Source of the DNA: Ligustrum vulgare
Lineage: Eukaryota; Streptophyta; Magnoliopsida; Lamiales; Oleaceae
NCBI GenBank assembly: GCA_963555705.1
Contig: OY743174.1
Span: 24,741,608-24,805,607 of the forward strand
Reading direction: 5' to 3'
Length of the DNA stretch: 64,000 bases
The notes under the pieces are model-generated. The model was given only the letters and a program-made list of their open reading frames with translations, did not search any database and had not been told where the DNA came from. Of the stretch, positions 13,701 through 24,289 are shown piece by piece (position 1 is the stretch's first letter; each line of letters begins with the position of its first letter). A program made the position numbers and the translations under genes.

Positions 13701-16700
13701 TAATTCATGTTGTTGATTGTCCTTGTTCTTTAATACTTTTTTCACTTTAATGCTGATTTGGGTGTTTACAGACTCCGCAAACCCCAATTGTACGCACAAA
13801 GGCCTACGAAAAATACAACATTGATGACTATCCAGTAGGAACTAACGCAATTGTGGCTGTTCTTGCATATTCAGGGTAATAATCGAAAACATGTTATGCA
13901 TCTTGATCTTTTTCTAGGATTTCATGTGTGTTTTATATATTTTCTTTCATTTATGCAGATATGATATGGAGGATGCCATGGTTTTAAATAAATCGTCTGT
14001 GGATCGTGGCATGTGTCATGGCTACATATACCAGGTGTGTATAATGCTTAAATTCCCTATCTTAAGAATGTCAATTTCTTTTGAATGAGTTACCACTTTG
14101 TGACAAATTGGTTCTTTTGGATAATAATCATAGAAAAATATTGAATAACACTGAGAAGATTGAATCCGAATAAAAAAAGTTAATCTTATTTATTATACTA
14201 ACAAATCCTACGGAATACTATGCATCATACATCATAGTTCATTTTGTACTTTTGGTAGGTCAATTTTTAGAGTTAATTATCATTACTCAAGACAATGAGA
14301 TCTGTCTGTGTTACTCTTGAAGGCTAATGAACAAATAAAATACCGATTGCCAATGATGCTGATTACCTCTAGTGAGATAAGAAATGCATTACAATTTATA
14401 GACCTAGAAGTAATGAAATTAGATTACAACTGTCATGCAAATATTAAAAGATAAAACTTACCTTCGAAAGACAAGGCCCTTTGCCTTAAAAGTTGGATGA
14501 TCTCTATTTTATAAATATATTTTTTGAAAGTGCCTCCCCCCCCCCCGGTTCGTTCTCCATGTAAATTTCAGATGCGGATATAGTATTTATACACTTGAAG
14601 TTGATATTCGAATAACGGTTCTCTCCCCCATGAACCTTTTACGTTGTGCCGACGGGACCCACGGAAGGGCGACATGGCACACCATGACATTGCCTTCATG
14701 TAATCACTTGCCTTCCCGCATTTAAATAATGTCTTTCAAGAGCCAAGATTCGAACATCCGATCCTCTAGTTTCAATTCCTCCTGTTTTATCGTTGCACCA
14801 TGTCCTTGGGGATTGAAGTGTTTAATTACACATTTTTTAAAACCATTTTTTAACTACATATTTTACTTGAAAACAACAAACTCCTTATTTATGAACAAAA
14901 AACTTTTACCAAATAGAGGTTATAAATTAAATAAACAATTTATAAATTCTTTCCAAAAGGATGCTTAGTTCTTGCTTAAATAGGTTGTCGTGCGGCATAT
15001 GTTTCCTTGATGTTTAGGTGAAGTAATCTAAAGATGGTAGATATGGTTGAGGTAGTTATTTCAGTTACAACTGCTGTTGGTTGGGGAGAGGACAGATAAA
15101 CAGCTTGGGGAGGGGGAATAACAAGGATACATTTGATTTAGATTATTCTTGCAATACATGGATCAGTTAACCGAAGGATATGCAAAGTAGGATATCTGAA
15201 GTTAACAAAGTGCATTGTCAGGTTTTCCAAGGACCTCCTGAATTGGGAAACAACTACTAAATCCTTCTTCGAAATCAGTTGTGTTAAACTGTTTTGTGAT
15301 TTCAATGTTCGCAAAAGGAAAGGAGAGGGGCAGTTGTTACATTATTATTACTAGTTATACTTTTTAACTTGCTAATTCTATTTCTTGTGATGATGAATTT
15401 TTTTATGTATATGTGAATATCAATGTGCGTTGCATGTATGACATTTCTGTTCTACAGACAGAAACAATTGACTTGACTGAACAAGGCATCAAGTCAGATC
15501 GTTCTCAGAGAACATTTGGAAGAAGCAATCTGGACAAGTCATCTCATCAGTTCATCGATATTGATGGGCTCCCCTTTGTTGGGCAGGTAAATTTTCTTTT
15601 TATTTGTCTTATATATTTCAAGTAAAAATAATGTCTACTAAGTTTTTGTTTTTTTCAGAGGATAAACCCGGACGATCCTTATTATAGCATCTATGACGAG
15701 GTAACGAGTAAAGTAAGAAATATCAAGTTAAAAGGTTCAGAGCCCGTCGTTGTTGATTATGTTGCTGTCGACGTTAAAAACAAAAAGCATGTACAGAAGG
15801 TGATTATTCAACCCTACTTAACAAGCTGATTTGTACCTTTTACTTTCGGTTAGACTTCTCTCCCACTTTCCACCCAACAGTGCCTTTTTCAAGATTTTAC
15901 CAATTTCTTTCTTTTTATTTCTAGTAAGTAATTTCTAGTAAATAGTCATTTTCATATTGGAGATTTTGTATGAATTGCCAATTTAGTGCTTTGCTTGAAG
16001 TAACTTATAAGTACATTATAATTTAAATGTGAACGTCAAAGTTTAATTTTTACCACATCTATCATTATAATTTCAGCAACTTATGAGTAAATCCAAACAA
16101 GCACTTAGTATGCCTTCTAGGGAGATGAATTTTGTAAGCCCTGCCCTGCCATTAGGTTGGAGAAATATGGATGAGAAAAAGAGCCATGGTTTTAGTTTAA
16201 GTTCTAATTGTAGCGTCATTCTATAAAATTTAGGAGTTGTATTGCCTTACCAAAGAGCAGACGATATACTGTTTTAGTTCACACATTTATCATATGTGAT
16301 GTGATGATCATAGTGATTACTCTTGGCTTGTCTTTCGCGCAGGCAAACATACGCCTTCGACGTACTAGAAATCCTATAATCGGCGATAAATTTAGCAGCA
16401 GGCATGGGCAAAAGGGTGTTTGCTCTCTGTTGTGTCCAGATGTCGATATGCCATTTTCTGGAGTTACAGGAATGCGACCAGATCTTATTATTAATCCACA
16501 TGCATTCCCTTCTAGAATGACAATTGGTATGCTTTTGGAATCAATTGCTGCTAAGGTATTACTATTAAGCATAATCTTTTTTCTTGCTTAATTCTTTTTC
16601 CTAACCGGGTCTATTACTTTTCCCAAGTAAAGATGTGAAGTTATTTCTCCTGAAAGATGACTTATCTGATTAACCTTTGTTTTATTGTTCTTGTTTATAC

Positions 16701-17671
16701 ATTTGATGATATCATCTCATACTATTCTTTGTTGATAGATAACATGAATGATGGAAATTTTAATTTGTTCAATATTATTTCTGTGTGTGAATGTAGGGAG
16801 GCGCCTTACATGGAAACTTTGTGAATGCAACACCATTTTCTAGCTCAATAAATGAGTCTCAATCTGAAACCAAATCACTTCTTGATGAACTTGGTTCCTC
16901 TTTGATTGCCCGTGGATTTAACTATCATGGCCTAGAAGTACTCTACAGTGGCTTATATGGAGAGGAAATGACGTGTGAAATTTTTATGGGGCCTGTCTAT
17001 TATCAGCGATTACGGCATATGGTTTCAGATAAATTTCAGGTGCATTTCTTTGTAAAAGTTTGTGAGCATATTTTTTTACCCTTGAAAGTAGATGATTTTG
17101 GTTATGCAAGTTTATTTGTTGCTCTAAATTTATTTATTTATTTATACATTTTTATTCTAAAATAAAACTATTCTTCCGATCCCTTTTGTCAATGTCATCT
17201 CATTAGCTGGACTGGACAAATAGTATTTGAGTTGAAAATTGTTGTTGTTGGCAGGTTCGATCTACAGGAACTGTCGATCAGGTGACTCGACAGCCTATTA
17301 AAGGAAGAAAACGCGGTGGGGGTATCCGTTTTGGAGAAATGGAACGAGACTCCCTTTTGGCTCACGGGGCAGCATATTTGTTACACGATAGACTTCATAC
17401 GAGTTCCGATCATCATATTGCTGATGTTTGCTCCCTCTGTGGAAGCATCTTGACATCATCAATCATCCAGTCACAAAAACGAGCAGTTAGAGAGATGGTT
17501 GGCAATCTACCTCCTGGTAGGGCCCCCAAAAAGGTTACATGTGTTGCCTGCCGGACTAGTAAAGGAATGGAGACCGTTGCTATGCCTTATGTCTTCAGAT
17601 ATCTAGCAGCGGAATTGGCAGCCATGAACATAAAAATGACCCTCCAGCTAAGCAATCAATCAGAACCCTGA
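203..17671 (+). CDS. NRPA2: RNA polymerase I subunit 2 (second-largest subunit), 3' 22 exons
   Basis: Catalytic second-largest (beta-like) subunit of nucleolar RNA polymerase I, which transcribes 45S rRNA genes. Exons as I place them: 203-273, 724-801, 869-914, 1359-1539, 1617-1669, 2137-2210, 2383-2500, 8786-8873, 9631-9746, 10509-10636, 10783-10862, 11513-11754, 11843-12004, 12145-12309, 12409-12483, 13772-13875, 13959-14034, 15458-15586, 15659-15799, 16343-16555, 16797-17039, 17255-17671. All have GT-AG borders. They sum to exactly 3000 nt, 999 codons plus TGA, and every phase joins. Visible hallmarks are [95 protein letters not shown] and [23 protein letters not shown]-terminal zinc site is formed by CSLC and CVAC. 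Plant NRPA2 is about 1180 residues, so roughly the first 180 lie upstream of base 1. The choice of Pol I over Pol II or III rests on recalled family sequence. Likely functional. Confidence 0.95.
1721..1866. repeat. Imperfect direct repeat in an NRPA2 intron
   Basis: Two diverged copies of about 70-77 bp (1721-1797 and 1798-1866) share the order CCATTTTGCAT, GG(T)GGCAT, CCAAGTAC, AACTATGC. They lie in the intron 1670-2136. This is non-coding, probably an old local duplication. Confidence 0.5.
2571..2944. repeat. Tandem duplication of about 200 bp in NRPA2 intron 2501-8785
   Basis: Unit 1 is 2571-2771 and unit 2 is 2772-2944. Both begin AGTATGTCTTCATAGAATG and end in GAAATGTAGTCGAGA. The match is nearly exact apart from a 20-30 bp gap in unit 2 near 2920 and a few substitutions, so it is recent. 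It lies between exon 2383-2500 and the Copia insertion. Confidence 0.9.
3094..3240 (+). repeat. 5' LTR of the intronic Copia
   Basis: 147 bp, TG...CA ends. Differs from the 3' LTR at two positions (in GTCTACAATAG and GGGATTAG, versus GTCTAGAATAG and GGGACTAG). The primer-binding site follows directly. Confidence 0.95.
3241..3252 (+). promoter_or_regulatory. Primer-binding site, initiator tRNA-Met
   Basis: TGGTATCAGAGC immediately after the 5' LTR is complementary to the 3' end of plant initiator tRNA-Met, the usual Copia primer. Confidence 0.95.
3253..3686 (+). other. Copia untranslated leader with short repeats
   Basis: This GC-richer stretch between the primer site and gag contains a small minisatellite around 3440-3530 (units like CCCAGCCATTCCGACG). 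No coding domain is recognised; overlapping small ORFs on both strands are spurious. Confidence 0.6.
3687..4322 (+). pseudogene. gag: Copia gag (N-terminal part)
   Basis: Encodes the capsid-type gag region of plant Copia elements, starting at an ATG followed by GENKNFC. The segment [15 protein letters not shown] is the usual start of plant Copia gag, and an alpha-helical UBN2-like region follows. The frame runs into a stop at 4320-4322 just before the zinc-knuckle region, which continues in another frame from about 4290. A single-base indel has therefore separated gag from the rest of the polyprotein. I chose this ATG over the upstream in-frame one at 3645 because family gag proteins start just before this motif. 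Confidence 0.85.
4290..7823 (+). pseudogene. pol: Copia zinc knuckle-protease-integrase-RT-RNase H, disrupted
   Basis: In order: zinc knuckle [14 protein letters not shown] near 4460; protease [11 protein letters not shown] near 4720; integrase HHCC region (HCKLGHP...CESCQFAKH, about 5110-5220) and catalytic D, D, E motifs ([23 protein letters not shown]); RT with [12 protein letters not shown] and YVDDI (about 6610-6890); RNase H with DADWAGSK and WCDNQAAL (about 7350-7600). Lesions seen: a frameshift near 4290-4320, a TGA at 5368-5370 where a Trp codon is expected, a frameshift near 5870-5886, and another in the C/G run near 5980-6000. RT and RNase H are open as one frame 6003-7823. The element cannot make an intact polyprotein. 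Confidence 0.93.
7821..7830 (+). promoter_or_regulatory. Polypurine tract of the intronic Copia
   Basis: TGAGGGGGAG directly abuts the 3' LTR and is the plus-strand priming site. Confidence 0.9.
7831..7977 (+). repeat. 3' LTR of the intronic Copia
   Basis: 147 bp; pairs with 3094-3240 and is followed by target duplication CTGTC. Confidence 0.95.
7983..8785. other. Rest of NRPA2 intron 2501-8785
   Basis: AT-rich intron sequence with a (TA)n run near 8309, a T run near 8615 and no coding signal. A patch at 8396-8500 (AATATGTGGTTAAAAA, AATATGTGGTTGAAAATGAG) resembles one at 550-590 in an upstream intron and looks like an old MITE fragment. Confidence 0.5.
8874..11512. other. NRPA2 introns 8874-9630, 9747-10508, 10637-10782 and 10863-11512
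   Basis: These introns are non-coding and AT-rich. A (TC)n microsatellite occupies about 10702-10727. I see no inserted element with clear ends. Confidence 0.6.
13514..13685. mobile_element. Degenerate Tourist-like MITE in NRPA2 intron 12484-13771
   Basis: GTTTGGTAAAAC on the left is mirrored by GTTACCAAACAC on the right, with the AT-rich, GTGGTTAGAAAAT-type interior seen in the short MITEs elsewhere in this window. The terminal bases are worn and no target duplication is clear. The rest of this intron shows nothing else recognisable. Confidence 0.4.
14520..14830 (-). mobile_element. Possible tRNA-derived SINE in NRPA2 intron 14035-15457
   Basis: On the minus strand TGGTGCAACGATAAAAC (A-box-like) is followed by GATGTTCGAATC (B-box-like) at Pol III promoter spacing. 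A 150-250 bp body and a G homopolymer follow. No target duplication was found, so this is tentative. An AT-rich patch at 14818-14970 resembles a MITE fragment. Confidence 0.35.
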
Positions 17672-17893
17672 CTGAATGAAAATATTATCAATGACTTGCT
17701 TAGCCTGCATGCAACCTAGCTATATATAATTAATAATTTAATATACATATATATCAGCCAAACCAATACGATGAACTGTCATTTCATTTTTGCTTTTGAG
17801 GGTTTTCCATTTTTTTTTTTTGTAAACCAACTTTATCTATCGTAGTGGTTAATGTTCTTCTTTTCACCTACTACAGTCTACACGCATCCATCA
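17672..17893 (+). other. NRPA2 3' untranslated region and flank
   Basis: AT-rich sequence after the NRPA2 stop, with TTAATAATTTAATATAC near 17730 that could serve as a polyadenylation region. No ORF of interest. Confidence 0.5.
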
Positions 17894-17896
17894 TAA

Positions 17897-18747
17897 GGTG
17901 ACGTTTTGTTTGTATTTTATTTTGTATTTTCATTTTCGAAAATGTTTTGTGTTTCCTATTTTCATTTTTGTTTTCAAATTTGCTGAAAACGCGTTTGGTT
18001 TGTCATTTCTGAAAACTGTTTTTGAAAATGAAAAGCTGGAAAACACGTTCTGTTTGAAATTTTGCAGAATACTACTTAAAATACTTTTAATTAATTTGCT
18101 TGCAGAATACTATTAACTCAAACTCAAATTTCCTTTCACAATATACTAAAAATATGGTTACATGCAACACACTAATGTGAGCATTAAGAGTCTATATTAA
18201 CACAGTTTGGACATGTTCAGGATTTGAGAAAGCTCTACTTCTATTAAAATTCAGAAAATGCGAGTTCTTTCAAAACCATCAGAATTCATTTATCAATGCA
18301 TTTTTTGAAATATAACAACAAGAATTTTCACTTAATTTTTTTTGTAATGTTGATATTGAATTCAATACAACTTTATTTAAATTTAGTACCAAGTTAGGGT
18401 AATTCTCCAAAAAAAAAAAAAAAAAAAAAAAAAATTCTTTATTTAGGCTTAGTTCCAAGTTAGGATAATTCTAAAAAAAAAATAATAATAAAATAAAAAC
18501 TTTATATTAAGCTTAGTTCTAAGTTAAGATAATTTTATTAAAAAAAAAAATTCCCAAAACGTGTTTTTCGCGTTTTGAACATTTTTTGTTGAAATACACA
18601 CAAAACGTCCAAGGTTTTGGGCGTTTTTCGTTTAGTGGACAAATTTTTTCTTTGTTTTTCAAAATGGATTTTCGAAAATGGTTAAGAGAACACGTTTTTA
18701 GTGTTTTCGAAAATAAAAATAGAAAACGACAGCAAAGAGAACGAGGC
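17897..18747 (+). mobile_element. PIF/Harbinger-type (Tourist) non-autonomous element, copy 1
   Basis: The 851-bp element is flanked by 3-bp duplications TAA (17894-17896, 18748-18750). Ends are GGTGACGTTTTGTTT and, reverse complemented, GCCTCGTTCTCTTT. Subterminal palindromes of the type CATTTTCGAAAATG occur at both ends, with A-runs inside (18411-18434, 18541-18550). The open frame at 17898-18116 has no known domain and is conserved only because copy 2 is similar. A second, inverted copy is at 56224-57011. Confidence 0.85.
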
Positions 18748-18750
18748 TAA

Positions 18751-19787
18751 ATGTCTGGTTCCGTCCCTACGATTGATGCAGTATAAAAGTCGTAATCAGC
18801 AAGAAACAACTATTCTCTTTTCTATATTCTCAGTGCCTTTTTGTATTTTGTTCTTCATGTTCATATTTATGCATGGAAGAAATAAGAGACCATTTTTGTC
18901 CATTTCTTGATTGATGTGCAAAATCTAAATTGTTTTTTCAGTTGGGACCGACAAAATTTAGTATTACATTTTGTATCTAAGATCATGGGATTTTTCTTTA
19001 AAGATAGTTTCTAAGTCGAGAATGACATGCTGTGTGTGATGAACATTTCGCAAATGCAATAGATATATTGCCCAGAAGTAAAGAAACTTTCAAAAGTGAC
19101 ACCATTTTTCACCATGTCAATGTTTGATCGTATTAGATATTTAAACTACAAATATATATAGTTCTGGTTTGGTGATGGTTAAAGTTAGATTTTTAATATT
19201 TTTTGATAAAAATTGATGAAATATGTGTTAAAAAGTTTTGGATTTTATTAAATATTTGATGAAAATTAATTACCGACTTTGTTTTCAAAATGAAATTTTA
19301 TTCCCTACTACATGGTCAATACGATTCCATTTCTTTATTTTTTTTTTCTTTTTCTTTTTTATACTAATAGATATTTAACATTACTTATTATTTGAAAAAT
19401 TCATTATGGCTTTAACATGTTAATAGTCATAAGCATTATACAATATACAACAAAATCGTAATATATTAATGTAGAGAATCAAAGCAAATGAAAGATCGAC
19501 TTAAAACCAATAATGATCTTTTAATTGATTTGAAGTTACTATAAGCCTCTAACTACTCCTACTATTATTCCAACAATTATATCGATTGAGAGTGAATCGT
19601 TTAAGTAACGTGGAAATTTATGAAATTCATTTATCAATTACAAAAAACATATTTGGCTAAAATATACTTTAGCTCAAGTTTTATTTTTCCTAGAATATAC
19701 CAGCTAAAACTTCAATTCGCTAATAATTCTTTAGTTGAACCACTTGGCTAAACAAACGAATTTCCTGTTGTAAACCATTGTGTCCAC
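18751..19787. other. AT-rich intergenic DNA
   Basis: No gene is seen. 19190-19290 (GATAAAAATTGATGAAATATG) resembles the interior of the MITE at 34049-34205 and is probably a fragment of that family. Confidence 0.5.
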
Positions 19788-19790
19788 TAA

Positions 19791-19955
19791 GAGGCTATTT
19801 GGTCGTGTAAAAATATTCAGATTTTTCTCCAAATTCATTTTTAACCACACATTTTTATTTGGCCTACCACGTTTTACACTTTTTAATTACTTTCCAACCC
19901 CGCATTCTTTCAAAAATGCAAAATTCATCCAAAAACTTCTACACGAAACAGGCTC
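19791..19955. mobile_element. Tourist-type MITE, 165 bp
   Basis: TAA target duplications (19788-19790, 19956-19958) flank inverted ends GAGGCTATTTGGTCGTG and GAGCCTGTTTCGTGTAG (right end reverse complemented). Non-coding. Confidence 0.8.
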
Positions 19956-19958
19956 TAA

Positions 19959-20385
19959 ATTATGGTTAATGGTTATGCAGAATCCCAAGCCAATTTTTTG
20001 ATAAAATGCTCCATCATTTATATGGTTTGATGTCTTGATATGCAACGAAGGAGCCTATATTCCTTGCTCATCCTATTCTGTTATGAAACATTGGAACATA
20101 GGAACTCGACCATGTAAAAGTTGCATTAGCATCTAGAGCATCCTCATTGGATGTGTTAAAATGTTTGTTATTGTGAGATGTTAATCAATGGTCGATTTTT
20201 TGTAGATTATATATTATATGATTGATGAGATCTTCAAAATAAGTAACATATTAATATGTAAATTTTGCTATTTTAAAAATAAGTATTTGTCATATCCTTG
20301 GGCTTAAGTATAAATTAACACATTCATCTTGTCACTAATGACTTGTTCTTAGGAGAGGCAACGGTCTTAATTTCGTGCCTCATAA
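19959..20385. other. AT-rich intergenic DNA
   Basis: No gene or clear element is visible. It may be the U5 side of the Tat-like LTR to its right, but no boundary can be placed. Confidence 0.4.
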
Positions 20386-21006
20386 GTTGTATATATAGGT
20401 ATTGGAGAAACCTAGGTGAAAAGAGGAGAAAACCAGACCAAAATCGCAAAAAAATTCAGATTTACGGCTCAGCTGGAAGCCTGCGCAGGCTCTCAGGAAA
20501 AAATCTCGCGGGCTCATAGGCAAAATATTTCGGTTCGACCATTCAACGAGAAGTCGCGCGGGCCCCCAGGCAAAACTCGTGCTGGCTCGCAGTACAAACT
20601 TTCAGTGCAATTTTCAACTTTAAATTTGTATATGTTGGTCATTCTCTTATATTTGCACCTCAAGTCATCAACTTCCAATTTGAACATTATGGTCCCCAAA
20701 CTTCTAAATCTTCTCAATTAGCTCATTCCAACCCTCAACTTTATCAATTAGGTTCTCCAACTCTGATTTATTCACTTTGGCATCTTGCATGATTCTCGGT
20801 TACTGTCATCACCTCCTCAATTGTTCAAATAAGCTCCAATTAGCATCCAATTGTGCAATTTTCCCATTAATTGCTTTATTCTTCATCTTTTGGGATATTT
20901 TCTGAAGTATAAATAAATAAACACTAATTAAATAGCAATTATTCTAAAACGACAATAATTAATTCTAATTTAGACATACAAATAAGTGTATTAAATACAC
21001 TTATCA
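20386..21006 (-). repeat. Tat/Ogre-like Gypsy LTR (minus strand, left edge unknown)
   Basis: On the minus strand the LTR starts TGATAAGTGTATTTAATAC at 21006. It is preceded, on its right, by a purine-rich GTTTTGGGGTATT, the expected polypurine-tract position. A TATA-like stretch lies at 20388-20400. The start resembles the LTR at 58226 (TGATAAGTACATTTTTCG). The GCGCGGG-type motifs at 20470-20600 and small ORFs here are not genes. Assignment to Tat/Ogre is by the shape of the LTR start only. Confidence 0.5.
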
Positions 21007-23290
21007 AATACCCCAAAACTAGAACTATTGTTCGTCCTCGAACAATGTAACTAAACTACAAATTAAAAATAACAGAAAACAATTATTTTTATTTTGTCAA
21101 CATGTATATCAACTGCCTCAATAGTCCAAACCAATTTACGCTTTGAGCAAGAGTTATGAACAACATAGTAAGATAATTTCTATTCATCTCATGCCAAATT
21201 TTCAAGTGTGTGTGTGAACAGCCAATATCAAACTCTTACTCATGCAAAGGATACCTAACACTATGTCGCTTGTTATGCACAATCAAGCCCAAATCTCATG
21301 TGGTCACCCTAATGAATCTAATGATTTTTCTTGTACTGCTCATAGATGATCACAACTTACTGCTTTTCTCTCAAATCCCAAGATTCCTTCTATTCATGTG
21401 GTTTCTAAAAATCAAAAATTTGCATTTTTCCATACCATATGGTCATAATTAGCTAAGTCTGCCCCAAACAATCAATGGTAAGCGGTTCCCTAATTCATGC
21501 CTTTTGTATCAAAGTCTCAATCAATAAGCTTATACCAAGTATTTTTTTATTTTTTTGTTAAATAATGGACGACTTTTTCTTTTTATATCTATGTCTTTTA
21601 CCATCTTTGTGCAGAACTTTTCATGCTTACTTTTTATATGACCCCTATAGCGAGTTTTAGGTCGGTGGCTCCCAAGTCAGACGACATTAGAACACCAAGT
21701 TCAGAGAAGTCCTCAGACTTAATTACTCGAGTCATAAATGCTTAAGCATAAAAGTTAAAGATGTTTTATTATCTTATGTGTAAGTCCACTCTCCTTACTT
21801 ACTTTCTAATTGACCCCTATAGCAAGTTTTAGGTCAATGATTTTTAAGCCAGACGACTTTAGGACACCAGGTTTGAAAGACCCTTCAAACTTAATTAGTC
21901 GAGTCAAAAAGGGTTTTGAAGAGTAGAATAAGATCTTCAGTATTTTTCTGTTTTTATGCTTCCAATGGTTTATACCCGTTGACCAAGACCTCTTCAACCA
22001 ACGATACCTTTTAGGAACTACAGACCCTTAAAAGTTCAAGCCTATCTTCACCACTTCTTCCCACCCCAAAACTGCTCTTGAGCAAGTTTAGATTCTAAGT
22101 TTTAAAGGTTGTGATGTCTCTAGATCTAAGTTTAGGGACTAATAGTCATTCCTACGTTAAAGGTACATAATACTTGCCTCACATGTGTTAAATAAATTCA
22201 TACACAAGTATTTATCCAATAATGACTATGTGCGTAATGGTGATAAAATCTAGCAAGTGGTAACTAGTTCAAAAGAATTACAAGTTTTCATGTTGTTCAC
22301 AATTCAAGCTAAAGCAAGATTTGATTCATACTACATCCTGGGTAATAAATATGTCAACAAATTTTCATATTTTTAAAATTTTTAATTAATTAATTAATTA
22401 ATTTTTTAACACCAAAATAAATTGAATGAAAAAAAATAAATTAATGGATAGCATGAATGGCATGAACATGGAAGTAATGAGATTTTCCACCCCCAAATTA
22501 GAAGGAAACATTGCCCCCAATGTTTGTAAAAAAGATTCAAAAAGTAAAACAAGACAATGAGAGAGAATGAGAACTTCCCAGATGCAATGGAGATGCCTCA
22601 TTGCTTTGAAGCTTCAATTTGTAATGCATTTGGATAAATTTGACCCTATTTTTGCTTTTGCCAACTTAGTTGGATGTGTTTTGATTGGTGTATTCCTAGC
22701 AAATAAAAGATAAGTAACATTAGATATCAAAAACACTAGTACGAATAAAAGATATCCAGCACCACACCCCCAAACTATAGTTAAGGCAAAATCTTGAATT
22801 TTCAAAGATGGTCGACCACACATGTTCATGTCCCGACATCGCCTAGAAAAACACAAGTTTTCCCAAGCCATTTTTTGATATGTTAAAGTTCACAGCATGG
22901 TCGACAACATATTAAAAATTCAGCTCATTTGAAGATCAATAGGGTCGTGAAAAACTATGGAGAAGTAGATGACATGAGTCAGTTTTCAGGTGCAATGACT
23001 TGCAGTGGCCTTGCAATGGGGTTGCCATTGTGCTAAATTTGTTTTCATGATTTTCATGCAATGAATTGAACTCACTCATGAACTAAACACACACAATTAA
23101 TGATAAACATGTCATGAAGATAAATGCTCGGGAGATTTTGTCAAATTTGCAAAAAAATGTCTTTGTGACATTTTAACAAACACTTGATGTGTATTGTGGA
23201 AATCCAAGAATATGCAAAGAATTGGAAACTTAGATTCACCAAAAATTATCACCTTATTTAGCACAATTCACAACTCCAATTACTATCCTA
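21007..23290 (-). mobile_element. 3' internal part of the Tat/Ogre-like element
   Basis: Non-coding internal sequence next to the LTR at 20386-21006. It contains block A (21371-22296), which is copied at 33015-33930. Inside block A a unit with CCCCTATAG(C)GAGTTTTAGGTC and AAGTCAGACGAC occurs twice (about 21640-21770 and 21810-21930), a degenerate tandem repeat. Minus-strand open frames at 22398-22601 and 22614-22871 match nothing I recognise. No protease, RT or integrase motif remains. Confidence 0.45.
21371..22296. repeat. Block A, duplicated at 33015-33930
   Basis: A 926-bp segment repeated in the same orientation at 33015-33930 with few substitutions and small indels. Shared ends are TCAAAT(C/T)CCAAGATTCC on the left and TTTTCATGTTGT on the right; flanks beyond these are unrelated. 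Confidence 0.9.
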
Positions 23291-23292
23291 AG

Positions 23293-23400
23293 CCTAGAGA
23301 TGGCAAAAAAATTCGATCCGCTCTACTGATCCATCGACCCGATCCGATTTGAAAAACCCTTCCCTTCACACGCCGCCACTGCACGGCGGCCCCAGCGCTT
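23293..23400. mobile_element. hAT-like terminal fragment
   Basis: TAGAGATGGCAAAAAAATTCG followed by alternating GATCCG and ATCCGATTTG motifs is the usual 5' end of plant Ac/hAT-type elements. No partner end or 8-bp duplication was found, so it is probably truncated at the edge of the inverted duplication. Confidence 0.4.
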
Positions 23401-23698
23401 TGATGAGAATTGTAATTTATTCCTATTTTGAGTATTCGTTAATAGTCTGTATCATTAATCAAAACAAATTATGTGTTTAAATTTTGTTTTTCTTATTTTA
23501 AAATGATATTTATCGTAAATTTATTTTATATTGCTCTTTCGTTTGTACTAGTTTACCACGGGAATAAAGTAACTTTTATATCTAAATTATTTAATTACGT
23601 TTTGGTAAAAAAAAAAGTAGCTTATCAAATAAAGGTTAGCCAAATGAACTCATTTTTTTTATTAATTTACTTTACTTTACTTTACTGTATGTAAAAAT

Positions 23699-24236
23699 TG
23701 TTGGGATATTTGACCCAAATTAAGAATGAGAATATCTTGGACAATTTCTTTCCATATTAAAGTGGTTAACTTGGAGACCAAGTTAAAGGTGAAAAGGAAA
23801 ATAAAAGACTTTGTTTTGGTATTCTACTTCAATAAGGAAACTTACTTGAACACGAATTATACATATTCTAGAGGTTGTTTTTACCTATAAATATGTGTAT
23901 TAGGGAGCCATAATATCGTGAATCATATGTGAGACTAATTAGAGAGAATTGGAGAGCTTTATCTTTGTAGTTTCTTGTGAACTCTTTGTGGGATAATTCA
24001 AAGGGTAGAAACTTGGGTTAAATAGAAGTTTATTATTAGTATTTTCTCTGTAGTCTATGGGATTGGGTTGGTGAGTGAAAGTCTATATAATTGTAACAAT
24101 TTATTATATAGTGAAAGGCTTTGGCGATCCGAAAATTTTGCGTTGTTGTTATTATTTTCTTGTTACTCGATTAATTCTTGAACATCAAAAGATCCTGTGG
24201 GTTAAAGAAGGGGGAATCAACGTTTAATTCCCAACA
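23699..24236 (+). repeat. 5' LTR of the gag-only element
   Basis: 538 bp, with 8-bp inverted ends TGTTGGGA/TCCCAACA and a TATA-like TATAAATATGTG near 23886. Confidence 0.93.
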
Positions 24237-24289
24237 AGTGGTATCAGAGCGTCAGGTGGTTCGAAGATTTTATTGGAGCAAAAGAAAAT

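Noticed and set aside
20416..20721. 101-codon plus-strand frame
   Set aside because: It lies within the Tat-like LTR, has a shadow frame on the other strand, and has no domain.
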